From contig NZ_JALPRE010000022.1 of the NCBI RefSeq assembly GCF_023195925.1, positions 1-64,000 of the forward strand: DNA of 64,000 nucleotides, given 5' to 3'. Positions 35,261 through 45,397 of this stretch are shown here, piece after piece. The notes under the pieces are model-generated. The model saw only the letters and a list, made by a program, of their open reading frames with translations, made no database searches and had not been told where the DNA came from. Each line of letters starts with the position of its first letter. Within the stretch, counting starts at the first letter, position 1. The translations under genes and the position numbers were made by a program. The stretch is from Aquimarina acroporae (GTDB lineage: Bacteria > Bacteroidota > Bacteroidia > Flavobacteriales > Flavobacteriaceae).

Positions 35261-37417
35261 TCAAAAATCAAAACGGTAATTCATTTTAAAAGCAACTCCC
35301 CAATTTGTTCTGGAAATTTCTTGGTTAAAATTGTCTGTAATAACAAAGTACAAATAAGACAAAGGTTTGTATTCCCATTGTAACCTGCTATTAACATTGA
35401 AATTGTTTTGTTGAGTGTTGTATTGCAAATAGGTAGTCCAATTAAGACGATTGTTAAAGAAGATTTCTTTAGTAAAACGTACCAAATGAAATGTTTCTTT
35501 ACCTAGAATGTCTAGATCAATATCGTTAATGTCATACGATAGTTCAAAATTTGCAAAAGGTAATAATTGATAGTTTAAATATGCACCTGCTGTTGTTCTT
35601 TTACCACCATAATAGGTACCTTTCTGTATATTAAGTCGGTATCTGAATTTTTGATTATTGGGCGAATTATAGCCGATTTTTAAAATTCCAAAGTGATAAA
35701 TATCTGGTGTTACTGCATTGCCATTACCCAAGGGGTCGAATCCATATTTCAGGTCGATATAATCATAATTAAACACATAATAAATAGCCGATAAGTCTTT
35801 AAAAAACAAAGCAGAATTTAAAAAGTGTGATGATTGTGACAGACTCCCATCTGTATTAAAATAATTGTTGTTACTGTAATTAATTAATCGTATTGAATTT
35901 AGTTTTTTTGAGCTATCATAGAACTTTTCGTACTCCAAACTTACTGTTGTCTGTGTGTAGCCTTCCCTAATTACAACATCATTAATGGCATCATAATTAT
36001 ACAGCCTTGGTGTAAAACCAACATCTGTAATATAATTTTCGCCCAAGCTTTTAAGACTAACATTCCATGCCAAGCCACGTTTGTTAAACCAAATACCAAC
36101 ATTGTAATAATTATTTTTTTTGGTAAGGTTATGATTAAAACTCTTACCGTAATTCGCAACACCTGTCCATTTATTGTTGTCTGATTTAAAATTAAGATTT
36201 ATACCTGTTACCCGGTTGTAATTGTTTAAAAATTGAAATCTATTGGTCTGTTGTCTATTAATTAAAAAACCGGTTGTTGTGAAATTCTTAGATAACTGTT
36301 GTTCTCCTACCAACGCAGTAAAGTTTTGTGCATCAATATCATCATCTTCATTGGTTTGCACATTTAATATTCCAATACGTGTTTTTTGAGAGATATTTCC
36401 AGATAGTTTTATTCCAAATTGTATATCACTGGTTGCTCCAATCCTTCGTGAATAAAATGGATTTACATCATTTACTCCTAGATTAGAAAAGAGATCTGCA
36501 TTTTCTAGAAAAAAATTACGACGTTCAGGAAAAAAGATAGCAAACCGTGTTAGGTTAGTTACCTGCTGATCTACATCTATCTGAGAAAAATCAGGATTGA
36601 TGGTTCCATCCAATCTTAATGATGATGTAAGGTTATATTGTAAATCTAAGCTGGGTTTAAAAGTAGTTTCTTCCTCATTTTCCAAAACATCATTCTGATA
36701 ATTTACGGTCATAGAAGGAGTAACGGTAAAACGAGATGTAGATTTGTTTGGAATGTTTTCAAATATAAACGGTGTGGTAAATCTTAAATCGAATAAGCGA
36801 TAATTACGTTTTACATTACTTAAAATCGTCCAAGAATTCTTTTTGATATCTCTAACATACATTTGAATACCGAATACAGTGTTTCCCTTATTGTAGTTTA
36901 GGTGTTTTAGAGGAATAGCGATTTCATAAATTTTATCGGTGCCATTAACCGATGTTGCAGCTTTCCAGACCGTATTCCAGCTTAAACTAAAATCATACCC
37001 TTCGTTTACCCGCTCAACTAAACCATCTACTTGTGTTCCATAACCATTTACAGCAAAATAGTAAGCGTTTTGTTGTTGATTTTGCGTATCCAAAATCAGT
37101 ATAAACGAATCGCTCAACCCAATTGACGCATCACGTTTTAGTGAATTGGTTTGTATTCTAGATTCAGAATCTTTGTAAATAGCACTCACGAATAAAAACT
37201 CACCATCATGAAACATTTTTACTTTGGTTTGATTCTCTGCTAGCCCTATATCTGTTGGCATCCAATTGTAGAAACCTGTAATTTCCGGGATTTGTGGCCA
37301 AATAGATTCGGTTAGTTTTCCTTCAATGTTTATTTTCTCTTTATAAAAGGGAATACGATGTTCTTGTGAAAAGCCCAAAAAAGAAAGACACGAGAAAAGA
37401 AGGAATAGATTCTTCAT
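35261..37417 (-). CDS. DUF5916 outer-membrane protein with CBM9-like domain
   Basis: A 718-residue protein with a signal peptide (MKNLFLLFSCLSFLGFSQ). Residues about 25-215 are a carbohydrate-binding family 9-like domain (INIEGKLTESIWPQIPEITGF...EIAIPLKHLNYNKGNTVFGIQMYVRDI). The rest is DUF5916, predicted as an outer-membrane barrel, with the conserved FAIFFPERRNFFLENADLF segment and a terminal Phe (MNYRFDF). Family members are common in Bacteroidetes, and their function is not settled. It is divergent from the LytS/LytTR pair, sharing a 202-bp region with paired repeats, so it may be a target of that system. Confidence 0.85.
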   Translation of the reverse strand: MKNLFLLFSCLSFLGFSQEHRIPFYKEKINIEGKLTESIWPQIPEITGFYNWMPTDIGLAENQTKVKMFHDGEFLFVSAIYKDSESRIQTNSLKRDASIGLSDSFILILDTQNQQQNAYYFAVNGYGTQVDGLVERVNEGYDFSLSWNTVWKAATSVNGTDKIYEIAIPLKHLNYNKGNTVFGIQMYVRDIKKNSWTILSNVKRNYRLFDLRFTTPFIFENIPNKSTSRFTVTPSMTVNYQNDVLENEEETTFKPSLDLQYNLTSSLRLDGTINPDFSQIDVDQQVTNLTRFAIFFPERRNFFLENADLFSNLGVNDVNPFYSRRIGATSDIQFGIKLSGNISQKTRIGILNVQTNEDDDIDAQNFTALVGEQQLSKNFTTTGFLINRQQTNRFQFLNNYNRVTGINLNFKSDNNKWTGVANYGKSFNHNLTKKNNYYNVGIWFNKRGLAWNVSLKSLGENYITDVGFTPRLYNYDAINDVVIREGYTQTTVSLEYEKFYDSSKKLNSIRLINYSNNNYFNTDGSLSQSSHFLNSALFFKDLSAIYYVFNYDYIDLKYGFDPLGNGNAVTPDIYHFGILKIGYNSPNNQKFRYRLNIQKGTYYGGKRTTAGAYLNYQLLPFANFELSYDINDIDLDILGKETFHLVRFTKEIFFNNRLNWTTYLQYNTQQNNFNVNSRLQWEYKPLSYLYFVITDNFNQEISRTNWGVAFKMNYRFDF

Positions 37418-37517
37418 GATACCAAATGTTTAAATTCGGTATAAAACTATTTCAACGAAACACTCATTTTAGAAAAAATAGACTAACACGCTATTTACAA
37501 CTATAAAACTTAAATAT

Positions 37518-37572
37518 GGGGTTAGTAGACTATTTTAGCTGAAACATAGGATCAAAACGGGGTATTAGTAGA
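37518..37572 (+). promoter_or_regulatory. Imperfect direct repeats, candidate LytTR regulator sites
   Basis: GGGGTTAGTAGA (37518-37529) and GGGGTATTAGTAGA (37559-37572) share GGGGT and TTAGTAGA. They are spaced 41-43 bp, about four helical turns, in the region between the divergent DUF5916 and LytS-type genes. A possible inverted half-core (GTTAGTC on the minus strand) is at 37481-37487. Confidence 0.45.
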
Positions 37573-37619
37573 TAAAAACAGTTTGGTTTGGGTATAAATT
37601 CTATTTTTACAACTCAATT

Positions 37620-38684
37620 ATGCAGATATTTAAATCACATTTTAATTCAAATCTCGGAAAGCACATTTTGTTTTGGGTCTTTGTGTTTTTATATTTTATT
37701 CTTACTGCTAATTTCAACTTTTATTCTAGTTATGTACAAGTCGTAGAATTTAATCTTATGGTTGTTTTTACTCAGATATTAACAGCATACTCGTGTTTAT
37801 ATATTTTAATTCCCAGGTTTTTAAATAAGAAAAAGTATATAGTGTTTGGCGTACTTCTTTTGGGGTTATTGTTTGGTTTGTTTGTTATCTATAATCTGTT
37901 TAAATTTTGGTATTATGACCCCAAATACTACGAAACCTATAATGAATTAGGAAAGCAATACGCTAAAGAGTCACTTTTGGAACGACTAGCTTACCCAAGC
38001 GTATTTTTAAGTAAATGCATTAAGTTTTTGACTCCCACTGTATTGCTTTTGGTAGGAAGGATTTATAAAAATCAGCAGCAAATATTACAATTTAAAGAGC
38101 AAAAAAAAACCGCAGAACTGTTGGCTTTGAAAAGTCAGTTAAATCCACATTTTTTATTTAACACATTAAATAATTTGTACTCGTTAGCATTAGAAAAATC
38201 TGATAAAACACCAGAAGTTATTGAACGGTTATCGGATATTTTGGATTACATTTTATACAGATGTAAGGATCAATATGTGCCTTTGCAGAAGGAAGTAGAA
38301 CTTATCGAAAATTATTTAGCTTTAGAAAAAGTACGTTATGGGAAACGTGTGAACATAAGTTTCAAACAAGCTATATCTGATGATACTTATATTGCCCCTC
38401 TAATCTTACTAACATTTGTTGAGAACGCTTTTAAACATGGTGTAAAACAAGCCTTAAACCAAGCTCAAATTAATATAGATTTAAAAGCCGAAAACGAGTG
38501 GATTCATTTTAGTGTAGAAAATACCAAACCAAATACAAAGCTTGAAAGTAAAGAGGAACCGTTAGGGTTAAAAAATGTAAGGAAACAATTGGAGTTATTG
38601 TATTTGGAATCTCATTCTCTCACTATTTTAGATATAAATGAACGATATTTGGTAACCCTGGAGCTACACAATAATAAGAAATGA
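37620..38684 (+). CDS. LytS-family sensor histidine kinase
   Basis: A 354-residue membrane kinase. Four hydrophobic segments lie in residues 12-155, followed by a coiled linker (QQQILQFKEQKKTAELLAL). The His_kinase domain has SQLNPHFLFNTLNNLYSLAL, with phospho-acceptor H177, and the ATP-binding part has LILLTFVENAFKHGVKQ and GLKNVRKQLELLY. There is no periplasmic sensor domain of note, so the membrane part itself may sense. It overlaps the response regulator by 4 bp (ATGA). A TTTG/TATTTTTA promoter-like pair lies just upstream (37582-37609), but the spacing is poor. Confidence 0.93.
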   Translation: MQIFKSHFNSNLGKHILFWVFVFLYFILTANFNFYSSYVQVVEFNLMVVFTQILTAYSCLYILIPRFLNKKKYIVFGVLLLGLLFGLFVIYNLFKFWYYDPKYYETYNELGKQYAKESLLERLAYPSVFLSKCIKFLTPTVLLLVGRIYKNQQQILQFKEQKKTAELLALKSQLNPHFLFNTLNNLYSLALEKSDKTPEVIERLSDILDYILYRCKDQYVPLQKEVELIENYLALEKVRYGKRVNISFKQAISDDTYIAPLILLTFVENAFKHGVKQALNQAQINIDLKAENEWIHFSVENTKPNTKLESKEEPLGLKNVRKQLELLYLESHSLTILDINERYLVTLELHNNKK

Positions 38685-39388
38685 GCAAGATCTATAAATG
38701 TATCATAGTAGACGATGAGGAACTTGCAAGAAACCTCATAAAAAATCACCTTAATCAGTTAGACGATTTTGAGATTTTTGCCAGTTGTGAAACAGCTATT
38801 GAAGCTAGTAAAATAATACAACAACAATCGGTAGATTTGTTATTTCTTGATATAGAAATGCCCGTGTTACGAGGTACAGAATTTTTAAAAAACCTTATTC
38901 ATAAACCTAAGGTTATTTTTACCACGGCTTACAGAGATTATGCAATTGAAGGTTTTGAACTCAATGCTGTTGACTACCTTTTGAAACCCATAACATTTGG
39001 ACGTTTTCTTAAAGCTATCGAAAAGTTCTTAGCGCTCCAGGATAATAATCGATTACAAACTAATGTTTTAGAGTCGTCTATAAAACCTGATTTTATATTT
39101 ATTAGGAAAGACCGCAAACAGGTAAAAGTTTTTTTTAATGACATTCTTTACATAGAAAGTATAAAAGATTACATAAGAATTCATTTACCTGACGATAATT
39201 ATGTTACAAAACATAGTATCACTACTTTTTTAGAATTATTGGATGACCGCTTTTTACGTACACATCGGTCGTATATTGTAAACAAGGATAAAGTTACTGC
39301 TTATACCAAACATGATGTGGAAATAGGGAAAACAGAAATACCAATTGGGGATAGTTTTAGAGATGTTTTACATAAGTTAACATCATGA
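38681..39388 (+). CDS. LytTR-family response regulator
   Basis: A 235-residue regulator. The receiver domain (1-120) has the acidic pair D11-D12, phospho-acceptor D57 (LLFLDIEMP), the conserved Thr in FTTAYRDYA and Lys in LLKPI. The LytTR DNA-binding domain follows (about 135-233: FIFIRKDRKQVKVFFNDILYIESIKDYIRIHL...FLRTHRSYIVN). It is the cognate partner of the kinase it overlaps. Expected sites are paired short direct repeats, and a candidate pair lies at 37518-37572 in front of the kinase and the DUF5916 gene. Confidence 0.94.
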   Translation: MSKIYKCIIVDDEELARNLIKNHLNQLDDFEIFASCETAIEASKIIQQQSVDLLFLDIEMPVLRGTEFLKNLIHKPKVIFTTAYRDYAIEGFELNAVDYLLKPITFGRFLKAIEKFLALQDNNRLQTNVLESSIKPDFIFIRKDRKQVKVFFNDILYIESIKDYIRIHLPDDNYVTKHSITTFLELLDDRFLRTHRSYIVNKDKVTAYTKHDVEIGKTEIPIGDSFRDVLHKLTS

Positions 39389-39475
39389 ATTGGTTATGAT
39401 TATTGAGTCAAAGCAACTAAATTATCTAATAAGCTTTTTTTATTTAAAAAGGTATGAACGTGTTGAAAACAATTA

Positions 39476-40174
39476 TTAAACACAATCATTCCATACTGGA
39501 TCTTCTGGAGGTGGAGCTATAATAGTTATAGACTCTTTCTTCACTGGGTGAATAAAACTAAGTTTACGCGCATGTAAATGTATACTACCATTTTTATTGC
39601 TTCTGTCTGCTCCGTATTTTAGATCTCCTTTAATGATAGATCCAATGGTAGAAAGTTGGGCTCGAATTTGATGATGCCTCCCAGTATGAAGATCTATTTC
39701 GAGTAAAAAGTAGTTTTGTAGCTTCTTGAGTATTTTGTATTCTAAAATAGCTTTTTTACTGTCGGGAACTTCATGTTTGTTGGCATAAGACTTATTTTGT
39801 TTTGGGTTTCTTTTTAGCCAATGAGTTAGTAAATCTTGTTGTTTGGGAGGTTCTTTTTTTACGATCGCCCAATAGGTTTTTTGAGCTTCTTTGTTGGCAA
39901 AAAGTTTATTTAACCTTGGTAAAGCTTTGCTGGTTCTGGCAAATACCACAATTCCACTAGTAGGGCGATCTAATCGATGTACTACCCCGAGATATACATT
40001 ACCTGGTTTACTATACTTATCAGCAATATACTCCTTAACAACATCGCTTAAAGGTTTATCCCCAGTTTTGTCACCCTGAACAATATCTCCTGGACGTTTA
40101 TTAATCACTATAATGTGATTATCTTCATGAAGAACCAGGAGATTTTTTTTATTTGAAATTGTTTTTACCGACAA
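39476..40174 (-). CDS. RluA-family RNA pseudouridine synthase
   Basis: A 232-residue pseudouridine synthase with the catalytic motif HRLDRPTSGIVVFARTSKA (Asp in HRLDRxTSG) and the later motif DLHTGRHHQIRAQL. There is no S4 domain, as in the short RluA/RluC-like subgroup. It isomerises uridine in rRNA or tRNA, and the site cannot be assigned. It starts 15 bp after panB and is probably co-transcribed with it. Confidence 0.9.
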   Translation of the reverse strand: MSVKTISNKKNLLVLHEDNHIIVINKRPGDIVQGDKTGDKPLSDVVKEYIADKYSKPGNVYLGVVHRLDRPTSGIVVFARTSKALPRLNKLFANKEAQKTYWAIVKKEPPKQQDLLTHWLKRNPKQNKSYANKHEVPDSKKAILEYKILKKLQNYFLLEIDLHTGRHHQIRAQLSTIGSIIKGDLKYGADRSNKNGSIHLHARKLSFIHPVKKESITIIAPPPEDPVWNDCV

Positions 40175-40189
40175 TGCTGTTAACGTATT

Positions 40190-41008
40190 CTAGTATTGTT
40201 CATTTTCGTTTGGGAAGTCAACAGATTTGACATCGCTTACATATTGTTTGAAAGCATTGGTCATTTCTGTGTACATATCTAGATAACGTCTAAGAAATCT
40301 AGGGTTAAATTCGTGTGTCATTCCTAACATGTCATGTGTAACAAGAACCTGTCCATCAACTCCGCTTCCTGCACCAATACCTATTACCGGAATGGTTAAA
40401 CTGTCTGCCACTTCTTTGGCTAACTTTGCCGGAACCTTTTCAAGTACAATAGCAAAGCAACCTATTTTTTCTAACATTAGGGCATCTTCCTTTAATTTAC
40501 GGGCTTCTTCTTCTTCCTTAGCTCTTACTGTATATGTTCCAAATTTATAGATCGATTGAGGAGTTAACCCAAGATGTCCCATTACAGGAATTCCCGCATT
40601 CAACGTTCTTTTGATAGATTCTTTAACTTCTTTTCCACCTTCCATTTTTACTGCATGTGCTCCAGACTCTTTCATAATTCTAATGGCAGATCGTAAGGCT
40701 TCTTTAGGATCACTTTGATAACTTCCAAAAGGAATGTCAACAACTATAAGAGCGCGATAGATAGCCCGAATCACAGATGAAGCATGATATATCATTTGAT
40801 CTAATGTAATGGGTAATGTAGTTTCATGACCAGCCATTACATTTGAAGCCGAATCACCAACAAGAATTACGTCGACTCCCGCACCATCTACAATTTTGGC
40901 CATTGTGAAATCATAGGCTGTTAACATAGAAATTTTCTCTCCGTTAGCTTTCATTTCTACAAGAGATTTAACCGTAACGCGTTTATAGTCTTTTTTTGCT
41001 GTGGACAT
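40190..41008 (-). CDS. panB: 3-methyl-2-oxobutanoate hydroxymethyltransferase
   Basis: A 272-residue enzyme for the first committed step of pantothenate synthesis, adding a hydroxymethyl group from 5,10-methylene-THF to 2-oxoisovalerate. Motifs: [61 protein letters not shown] and [18 protein letters not shown]. The metal-binding Asp residues are in LVGDS and VDIPFGSY. It shares its substrate 2-oxoisovalerate with LeuA. A -7-like box (TACTTTTA on the minus strand, 41030-41037) lies 22 bp upstream. Confidence 0.95.
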   Translation of the reverse strand: MSTAKKDYKRVTVKSLVEMKANGEKISMLTAYDFTMAKIVDGAGVDVILVGDSASNVMAGHETTLPITLDQMIYHASSVIRAIYRALIVVDIPFGSYQSDPKEALRSAIRIMKESGAHAVKMEGGKEVKESIKRTLNAGIPVMGHLGLTPQSIYKFGTYTVRAKEEEEARKLKEDALMLEKIGCFAIVLEKVPAKLAKEVADSLTIPVIGIGAGSGVDGQVLVTHDMLGMTHEFNPRFLRRYLDMYTEMTNAFKQYVSDVKSVDFPNENEQY

Positions 41009-41029
41009 TGTAGTTATAATTTAGAGCTG

Positions 41030-41037
41030 TAAAAGTA
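41030..41037 (-). promoter_or_regulatory. -7-like box TACTTTTA of panB
   Basis: Seven of eight matches to TAnnTTTG on the minus strand, 21 bp upstream of the panB start codon. Confidence 0.35.
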
Positions 41038-41162
41038 ATCATTTACTTATATCATGACAAGTATATATCATTGAGAAAAGGGTATAATTTCCCTTTAAGC
41101 ATGTTTCAAATTTGAGATAACATTTAAAATCTTATTTTTATGCAAATCAATAAAACGACTTT

Positions 41163-41648
41163 ATGTATAAAATTTCAATCACTCTTGGCTTACTTTTTTT
41201 CTGTTTTATGTATGGATATTCGCAACAAAATTCCTCAACAGATGAAAGTAAAATTTACAAGGAACAGGTAAAAGCTACCATTTTAGAGTTTTTTGAAGGT
41301 TTTCATCAAGGAGATACTTCAAAAATTAGTAAAACAATTGATTCAGGAATGGTATTGCAAACCATTGTAACAACCAAAGAAGGAGAAATAAAAGCGGTGA
41401 AAACCGACGTTCAGAAATTTTTGACTGTTATACATAAGCGACCCGCTGATCAGAAATGGGATGAAAGATTATTATCATTTAAAATTGATGCGAATGATGG
41501 CATTGCAAATGTTTGGACACCCTATGAATTTTATCTTAATGGTATCTTTAGCCATTGTGGGGTGAATGTTTTCCAATTGTACAATAGCGGTACTTCTTGG
41601 AAAATCATGGCACTTGCAGACACTCGCAGGAAAGAAGGATGTAAATAA
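41163..41648 (+). CDS. Secreted NTF2/SnoaL-like protein
   Basis: A 161-residue protein with a signal peptide (MYKISITLGLLFFCFMYGYSQQ). The mature part has the cone-shaped NTF2-like layout: first helix with VKATILEFFEGFHQGDTSKI, mid strand VLQTIVTTKEGEIKAVK, then GIANVWTPYEFYLNGIFSHCGVNVFQLYNSGTSWKIMALADTR (quoted as a strand series). Such proteins are annotated as lumazine-binding-like or SnoaL-like. No enzymatic residue set is evident. It is transcribed alone and ends 16 bp from the facing serine dehydratase gene. Confidence 0.75.
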   Translation: MYKISITLGLLFFCFMYGYSQQNSSTDESKIYKEQVKATILEFFEGFHQGDTSKISKTIDSGMVLQTIVTTKEGEIKAVKTDVQKFLTVIHKRPADQKWDERLLSFKIDANDGIANVWTPYEFYLNGIFSHCGVNVFQLYNSGTSWKIMALADTRRKEGCK

Positions 41649-41664
41649 ATAGGTATGTTAAGTT

Positions 41665-43089
41665 TTAGCAATCGCTTAAACTTACTTTTACTGCTAAACC
41701 TCCTTCGCTAGTTTCCTTGTATTTGGTATGCATATCCTGAGCTGTTTCCCACATGGTTTCTATAACCTTATCAAGGGGAACTTTGGCATTTGCAGCATCG
41801 GTATCTAGTGCCATTTCACATGCATTTATAGCCTTTACAGCACCCATTGCATTTCTTTCGATACAAGGAACTTGTACCAATCCTGCTATTGGGTCACAAG
41901 TTAATCCAAGATGATGTTCCATTGCTATTTCGCTTGCCATTAAAACCTGTTCTGGAGTACCTCCCATGAGTTCGGTGAGTGCTCCAGCTGCCATTGCCGA
42001 TGAAACTCCTATTTCGGCCTGACAACCTCCCATAGCAGCAGAAATGGTAGCCCCTTTTTTGAAGAGACTTCCAATTTCACCAGCCACCAGCATAAATTGT
42101 TTTATATCATCAAAGTTGGCATCGTGATTTTCGATAACCATATAATACATCATTACTGCGGGTATGACCCCAGCACTTCCGTTGGTTGGAGCAGTAACTA
42201 CTCTACCTAAAGAGGCATTAACTTCATTCACTGCCAATGCAAAACAAGATACCCATTTAAGAATTTGACGAAATTTCACTTCTGTATCTCGTATAGCTTC
42301 TATCCATTCTTCCGGTGTAGTATAGGGTGTCTCACCAATCAGTTTTTTATGAGTATCAAAGGCCCGTCTGCGAACATTCAATCCACCAGGTAGTGTTCCT
42401 TCGGTATGACAACCGGTATACATAGATTCCAACATTACTTTCCATACCTCGGCAATTCTTTGATCTATTTCTTTATCGCTTCGTAAAGATTGTTCATTTT
42501 CCAGAACAATTTCTGAAACGTTTTTATTTTTTTCCTTGCAGTATGCCAAAAGGTCTGTGGCTTTTTGTATGGGTAGAGGGAAACCTTTAAATTCCTCTAA
42601 TTTCTTTTCTTGTCTCTTTCTTTCTTCTTTAACCACGAATCCACCTCCAATAGAATAGAAGGAAGAAGATATTTTCTGACCACTTTCTAATTGTGCATGA
42701 AAAGTGATCGCGTTAGGATGAAAATCTTTGAACTCTTTATTAAAAACAATTTGTGTCTTTGGGTCAAAATCTACTTGTAACTCAGTGTTAAAATTAAGTT
42801 TTTTGGAAGTTGTTATATGATCTATTAAAGAACCAATAGAAGCGACTTCTATAGTTTGTGGGTCATATCCACATAACCCCAAAATAACGGCAATATCTGT
42901 AGCATGGCCTTTACCAGTTAAGGATAAAGAACCAAATAAGTCTACTTTAATAGTAGTGATATGGTCAAATGCTCCTTCTTTTTTTAATTCAGCAATCCAT
43001 CTTCGCCCTGCACGCCAAGGTCCTAAGGTGTGGGAGCTAGATGGTCCTACACCAATTTTCAGCATATCAAAAATACTGATACATTCCAT
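41665..43089 (-). CDS. sdaA: L-serine ammonia-lyase, iron-sulfur type (single chain)
   Basis: A 474-residue enzyme that deaminates L-serine to pyruvate and ammonia. The beta domain comes first ([24 protein letters not shown]) and the alpha domain second, with the 4Fe-4S cysteines in [26 protein letters not shown] and nearby, and [14 protein letters not shown]. It is the fused (E. coli SdaA-like) form; the length is usual. Cytoplasmic, catabolic. It is transcribed alone and divergent from dnaK. Confidence 0.94.
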   Translation of the reverse strand: MECISIFDMLKIGVGPSSSHTLGPWRAGRRWIAELKKEGAFDHITTIKVDLFGSLSLTGKGHATDIAVILGLCGYDPQTIEVASIGSLIDHITTSKKLNFNTELQVDFDPKTQIVFNKEFKDFHPNAITFHAQLESGQKISSSFYSIGGGFVVKEERKRQEKKLEEFKGFPLPIQKATDLLAYCKEKNKNVSEIVLENEQSLRSDKEIDQRIAEVWKVMLESMYTGCHTEGTLPGGLNVRRRAFDTHKKLIGETPYTTPEEWIEAIRDTEVKFRQILKWVSCFALAVNEVNASLGRVVTAPTNGSAGVIPAVMMYYMVIENHDANFDDIKQFMLVAGEIGSLFKKGATISAAMGGCQAEIGVSSAMAAGALTELMGGTPEQVLMASEIAMEHHLGLTCDPIAGLVQVPCIERNAMGAVKAINACEMALDTDAANAKVPLDKVIETMWETAQDMHTKYKETSEGGLAVKVSLSDC

Positions 43090-43224
43090 AATTCGTAATT
43101 ATTGAAATATTTAACGGGGTAAATATAGTTTTTTGGTAATAAATAAATCTGTTTTTTGCAGAATTCTTATTGGTTGTGGTTTATGGTAGAAACTATAAAT
43201 TAGAAGGTGTGATTAACTATCTTA

Positions 43225-43239
43225 ATGACAACCTGTCAT
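43225..43239. promoter_or_regulatory. Inverted repeat upstream of dnaK
   Basis: ATGACA (43225-43230) and TGTCAT (43234-43239) form a perfect 6-bp inverted repeat with a 3-bp spacer, 80 bp upstream of the dnaK ATG. No CIRCE element is present, so this may be the operator or part of the heat-shock promoter. The role is inferred from position only. Confidence 0.35.
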
Positions 43240-43318
43240 ATAGATCGTATTGGCATAATCATTGACCTAAGTCGGTTGTGAATATTTAGGAACAACACTA
43301 TAACAATTTATAATAAAA

Positions 43319-45232
43319 ATGAGTAAAATAATAGGAATAGATTTAGGAACTACCAACTCTTGTGTTTCTGTAATGGAAGGTAATGATCCTGTGGTTATTA
43401 CTAACTCAGAAGGAAAAAGAACAACTCCATCGGTGATTGCTTTTGTTGAAGGTGGAGAGATTAAGGTAGGAGATCCAGCAAAACGTCAGGCGGTAACCAA
43501 TCCAACCAAGACGATTGCTTCTATTAAAAGGTTCATGGGGAATAAATTCTCAGAATCTTCAAAAGAAGTAGAAAGAGCAGCTTATAAAGTGGTAAAAGGA
43601 GATAACGACACACCAAGAGTAGATATCGATGGTCGTTTATATACTCCACAAGAACTTTCGGCAATGACACTTCAGAAAATGAAGAAAACGGCAGAGGAGT
43701 TTTTGGATCAAGAAGTAACTCGTGCAGTAATTACTGTACCAGCATATTTTAATGATGCACAGCGCCAGGCTACTAAAGAGGCTGGAGAAATTGCAGGTTT
43801 AAAAGTAGAAAGAATTATTAATGAGCCAACTGCAGCGGCATTGGCTTATGGTTTAGATAAAAAAGGAACCGATCAAAAAATTGTTGTATTCGATTTTGGT
43901 GGAGGTACTCATGACGTTTCTATTCTAGAATTAGGAGATGGAGTATTCGAAGTATTATCTACAGATGGTGATACCCACTTAGGAGGAGATGATGTAGATC
44001 AAAAAATAATTGATTGGTTGGCTGAAGAATTTAAGGCAGATGAGAACATGGATCTTAGAGAAGACCCAATGGCATTACAACGTCTTAAAGAAGCTGCAGA
44101 GAAAGCAAAAATAGAGTTGTCATCGTCTCCACAGACTGAAATCAACTTACCTTATGTTACTGCTACTGCAAGTGGACCAAAACACTTAGTAAGATCACTT
44201 ACAAAATCTAAGTTTGATCAATTAATTGATGATTTAGTAAAACGTACTATCGAGCCTTGTCGAACAGCATTAAAAGCTGCAGGATTATCAACAAGTGATA
44301 TCGATGAGATTATCTTAGTAGGAGGATCTACTCGTATTCCTGCGGTACAAGAAGCGGTAGAAAAGTTCTTTGGGAAAGCACCAAGTAAAGGAGTAAACCC
44401 AGATGAGGTTGTGGCAATTGGAGCAGCAATTCAAGGAGGTGTATTAACAGGAGATGTTAAGGATGTACTTTTATTAGATGTAACTCCACTTTCTTTAGGA
44501 ATTGAAACAATGGGTAATGTAATGACAAAACTTATTGAAGCCAATACAACAATTCCTACTAAGAAATCACAGGTGTTCTCTACAGCGGCAGATAATCAGC
44601 CTTCTGTTGAAATTCATGTGCTACAAGGGGAGCGCCCAATGGCAGCAGATAATAAAACTATTGGTAGATTCCACTTAGATGGAATACCACCTGCACAAAG
44701 AGGAGTTCCGCAGATTGAAGTTACTTTTGATATTGATGCAAATGGTATTATCAAAGTATCTGCAACAGATAAAGCAACAAATAAGTCTCAGGATATTCGT
44801 ATCGAAGCGTCTTCTGGATTAACAGAGGAAGAAATCGAAAGAATGAAACAAGAAGCCGAAGCAAATGCTGAGGCAGATAAAGCTGCAAAAGAAACTGCAG
44901 ACAAATTAAATGAAGCTGATGGAATGATCTTCCAAACAGAAAAGCAGTTGAAAGAGTTTGGTGACAAATTATCTGATGATAAGAAAAAACCAATCGAAGA
45001 AGCTTTGGAAGAGCTTAAAAAAGCTTACGAATCTAAAGATTTAGCTGTAATACAGCCAGCTCTTGATAAAATCAATGAAGCATGGAAAGTAGCTAGTGAA
45101 GAGATGTACAAAGCACAAGCGGAAGCACAACAAAATGGACAGCCAGGACCAGATGCCGGAGGAGATCAATCTGGAGGTGATGGATCTGAAGGAAGCGATG
45201 TAGAAGATGTTGACTTTGAAGAAGTGAAGTAA
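43319..45232 (+). CDS. dnaK: Molecular chaperone DnaK (Hsp70)
   Basis: A 637-residue Hsp70. The N-terminal ATPase domain begins [18 protein letters not shown] and contains [32 protein letters not shown] and [11 protein letters not shown]. The substrate-binding domain follows from about 390 ([13 protein letters not shown]), then the helical lid, and the acidic tail ends EDVDFEEVK. The His in GGGTHDVS is normal for Bacteroidetes. With DnaJ and GrpE (not in this window) it refolds cytoplasmic proteins. It is monocistronic, ending in a strong terminator. The 229-bp upstream region holds an inverted repeat but no CIRCE. Confidence 0.98.
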   Translation: MSKIIGIDLGTTNSCVSVMEGNDPVVITNSEGKRTTPSVIAFVEGGEIKVGDPAKRQAVTNPTKTIASIKRFMGNKFSESSKEVERAAYKVVKGDNDTPRVDIDGRLYTPQELSAMTLQKMKKTAEEFLDQEVTRAVITVPAYFNDAQRQATKEAGEIAGLKVERIINEPTAAALAYGLDKKGTDQKIVVFDFGGGTHDVSILELGDGVFEVLSTDGDTHLGGDDVDQKIIDWLAEEFKADENMDLREDPMALQRLKEAAEKAKIELSSSPQTEINLPYVTATASGPKHLVRSLTKSKFDQLIDDLVKRTIEPCRTALKAAGLSTSDIDEIILVGGSTRIPAVQEAVEKFFGKAPSKGVNPDEVVAIGAAIQGGVLTGDVKDVLLLDVTPLSLGIETMGNVMTKLIEANTTIPTKKSQVFSTAADNQPSVEIHVLQGERPMAADNKTIGRFHLDGIPPAQRGVPQIEVTFDIDANGIIKVSATDKATNKSQDIRIEASSGLTEEEIERMKQEAEANAEADKAAKETADKLNEADGMIFQTEKQLKEFGDKLSDDKKKPIEEALEELKKAYESKDLAVIQPALDKINEAWKVASEEMYKAQAEAQQNGQPGPDAGGDQSGGDGSEGSDVEDVDFEEVK

Positions 45233-45250
45233 AACTCATATATATTGTAA

Positions 45251-45280
45251 AAAGGGAGCTATTTATAGCTCCCTTTTTTT
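45251..45280 (+). terminator. Rho-independent terminator of dnaK
   Basis: AAAGGGAGCTA (45251-45261) and TAGCTCCCTTT (45266-45276) form a perfect 11-bp stem with a TTTA loop, running into seven Ts, 19 bp after the stop codon. Confidence 0.95.
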
Positions 45281-45397
45281 ATTCCTTAAAATTAAGATTC
45301 TTTAACAAAAAGATAGTTTTTTTTAACGCTCAAAGGGCTCGATTCAATGGAGTAACTTTCATACTTTTATCCCAATTAATCACATAAATTATTGAAA

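Noticed and set aside
43090-43318. CIRCE (HrcA) element upstream of dnaK
   Set aside because: No 9-bp TTAGCACTC-type inverted repeat is found; only the shorter ATGACA/TGTCAT palindrome is present.
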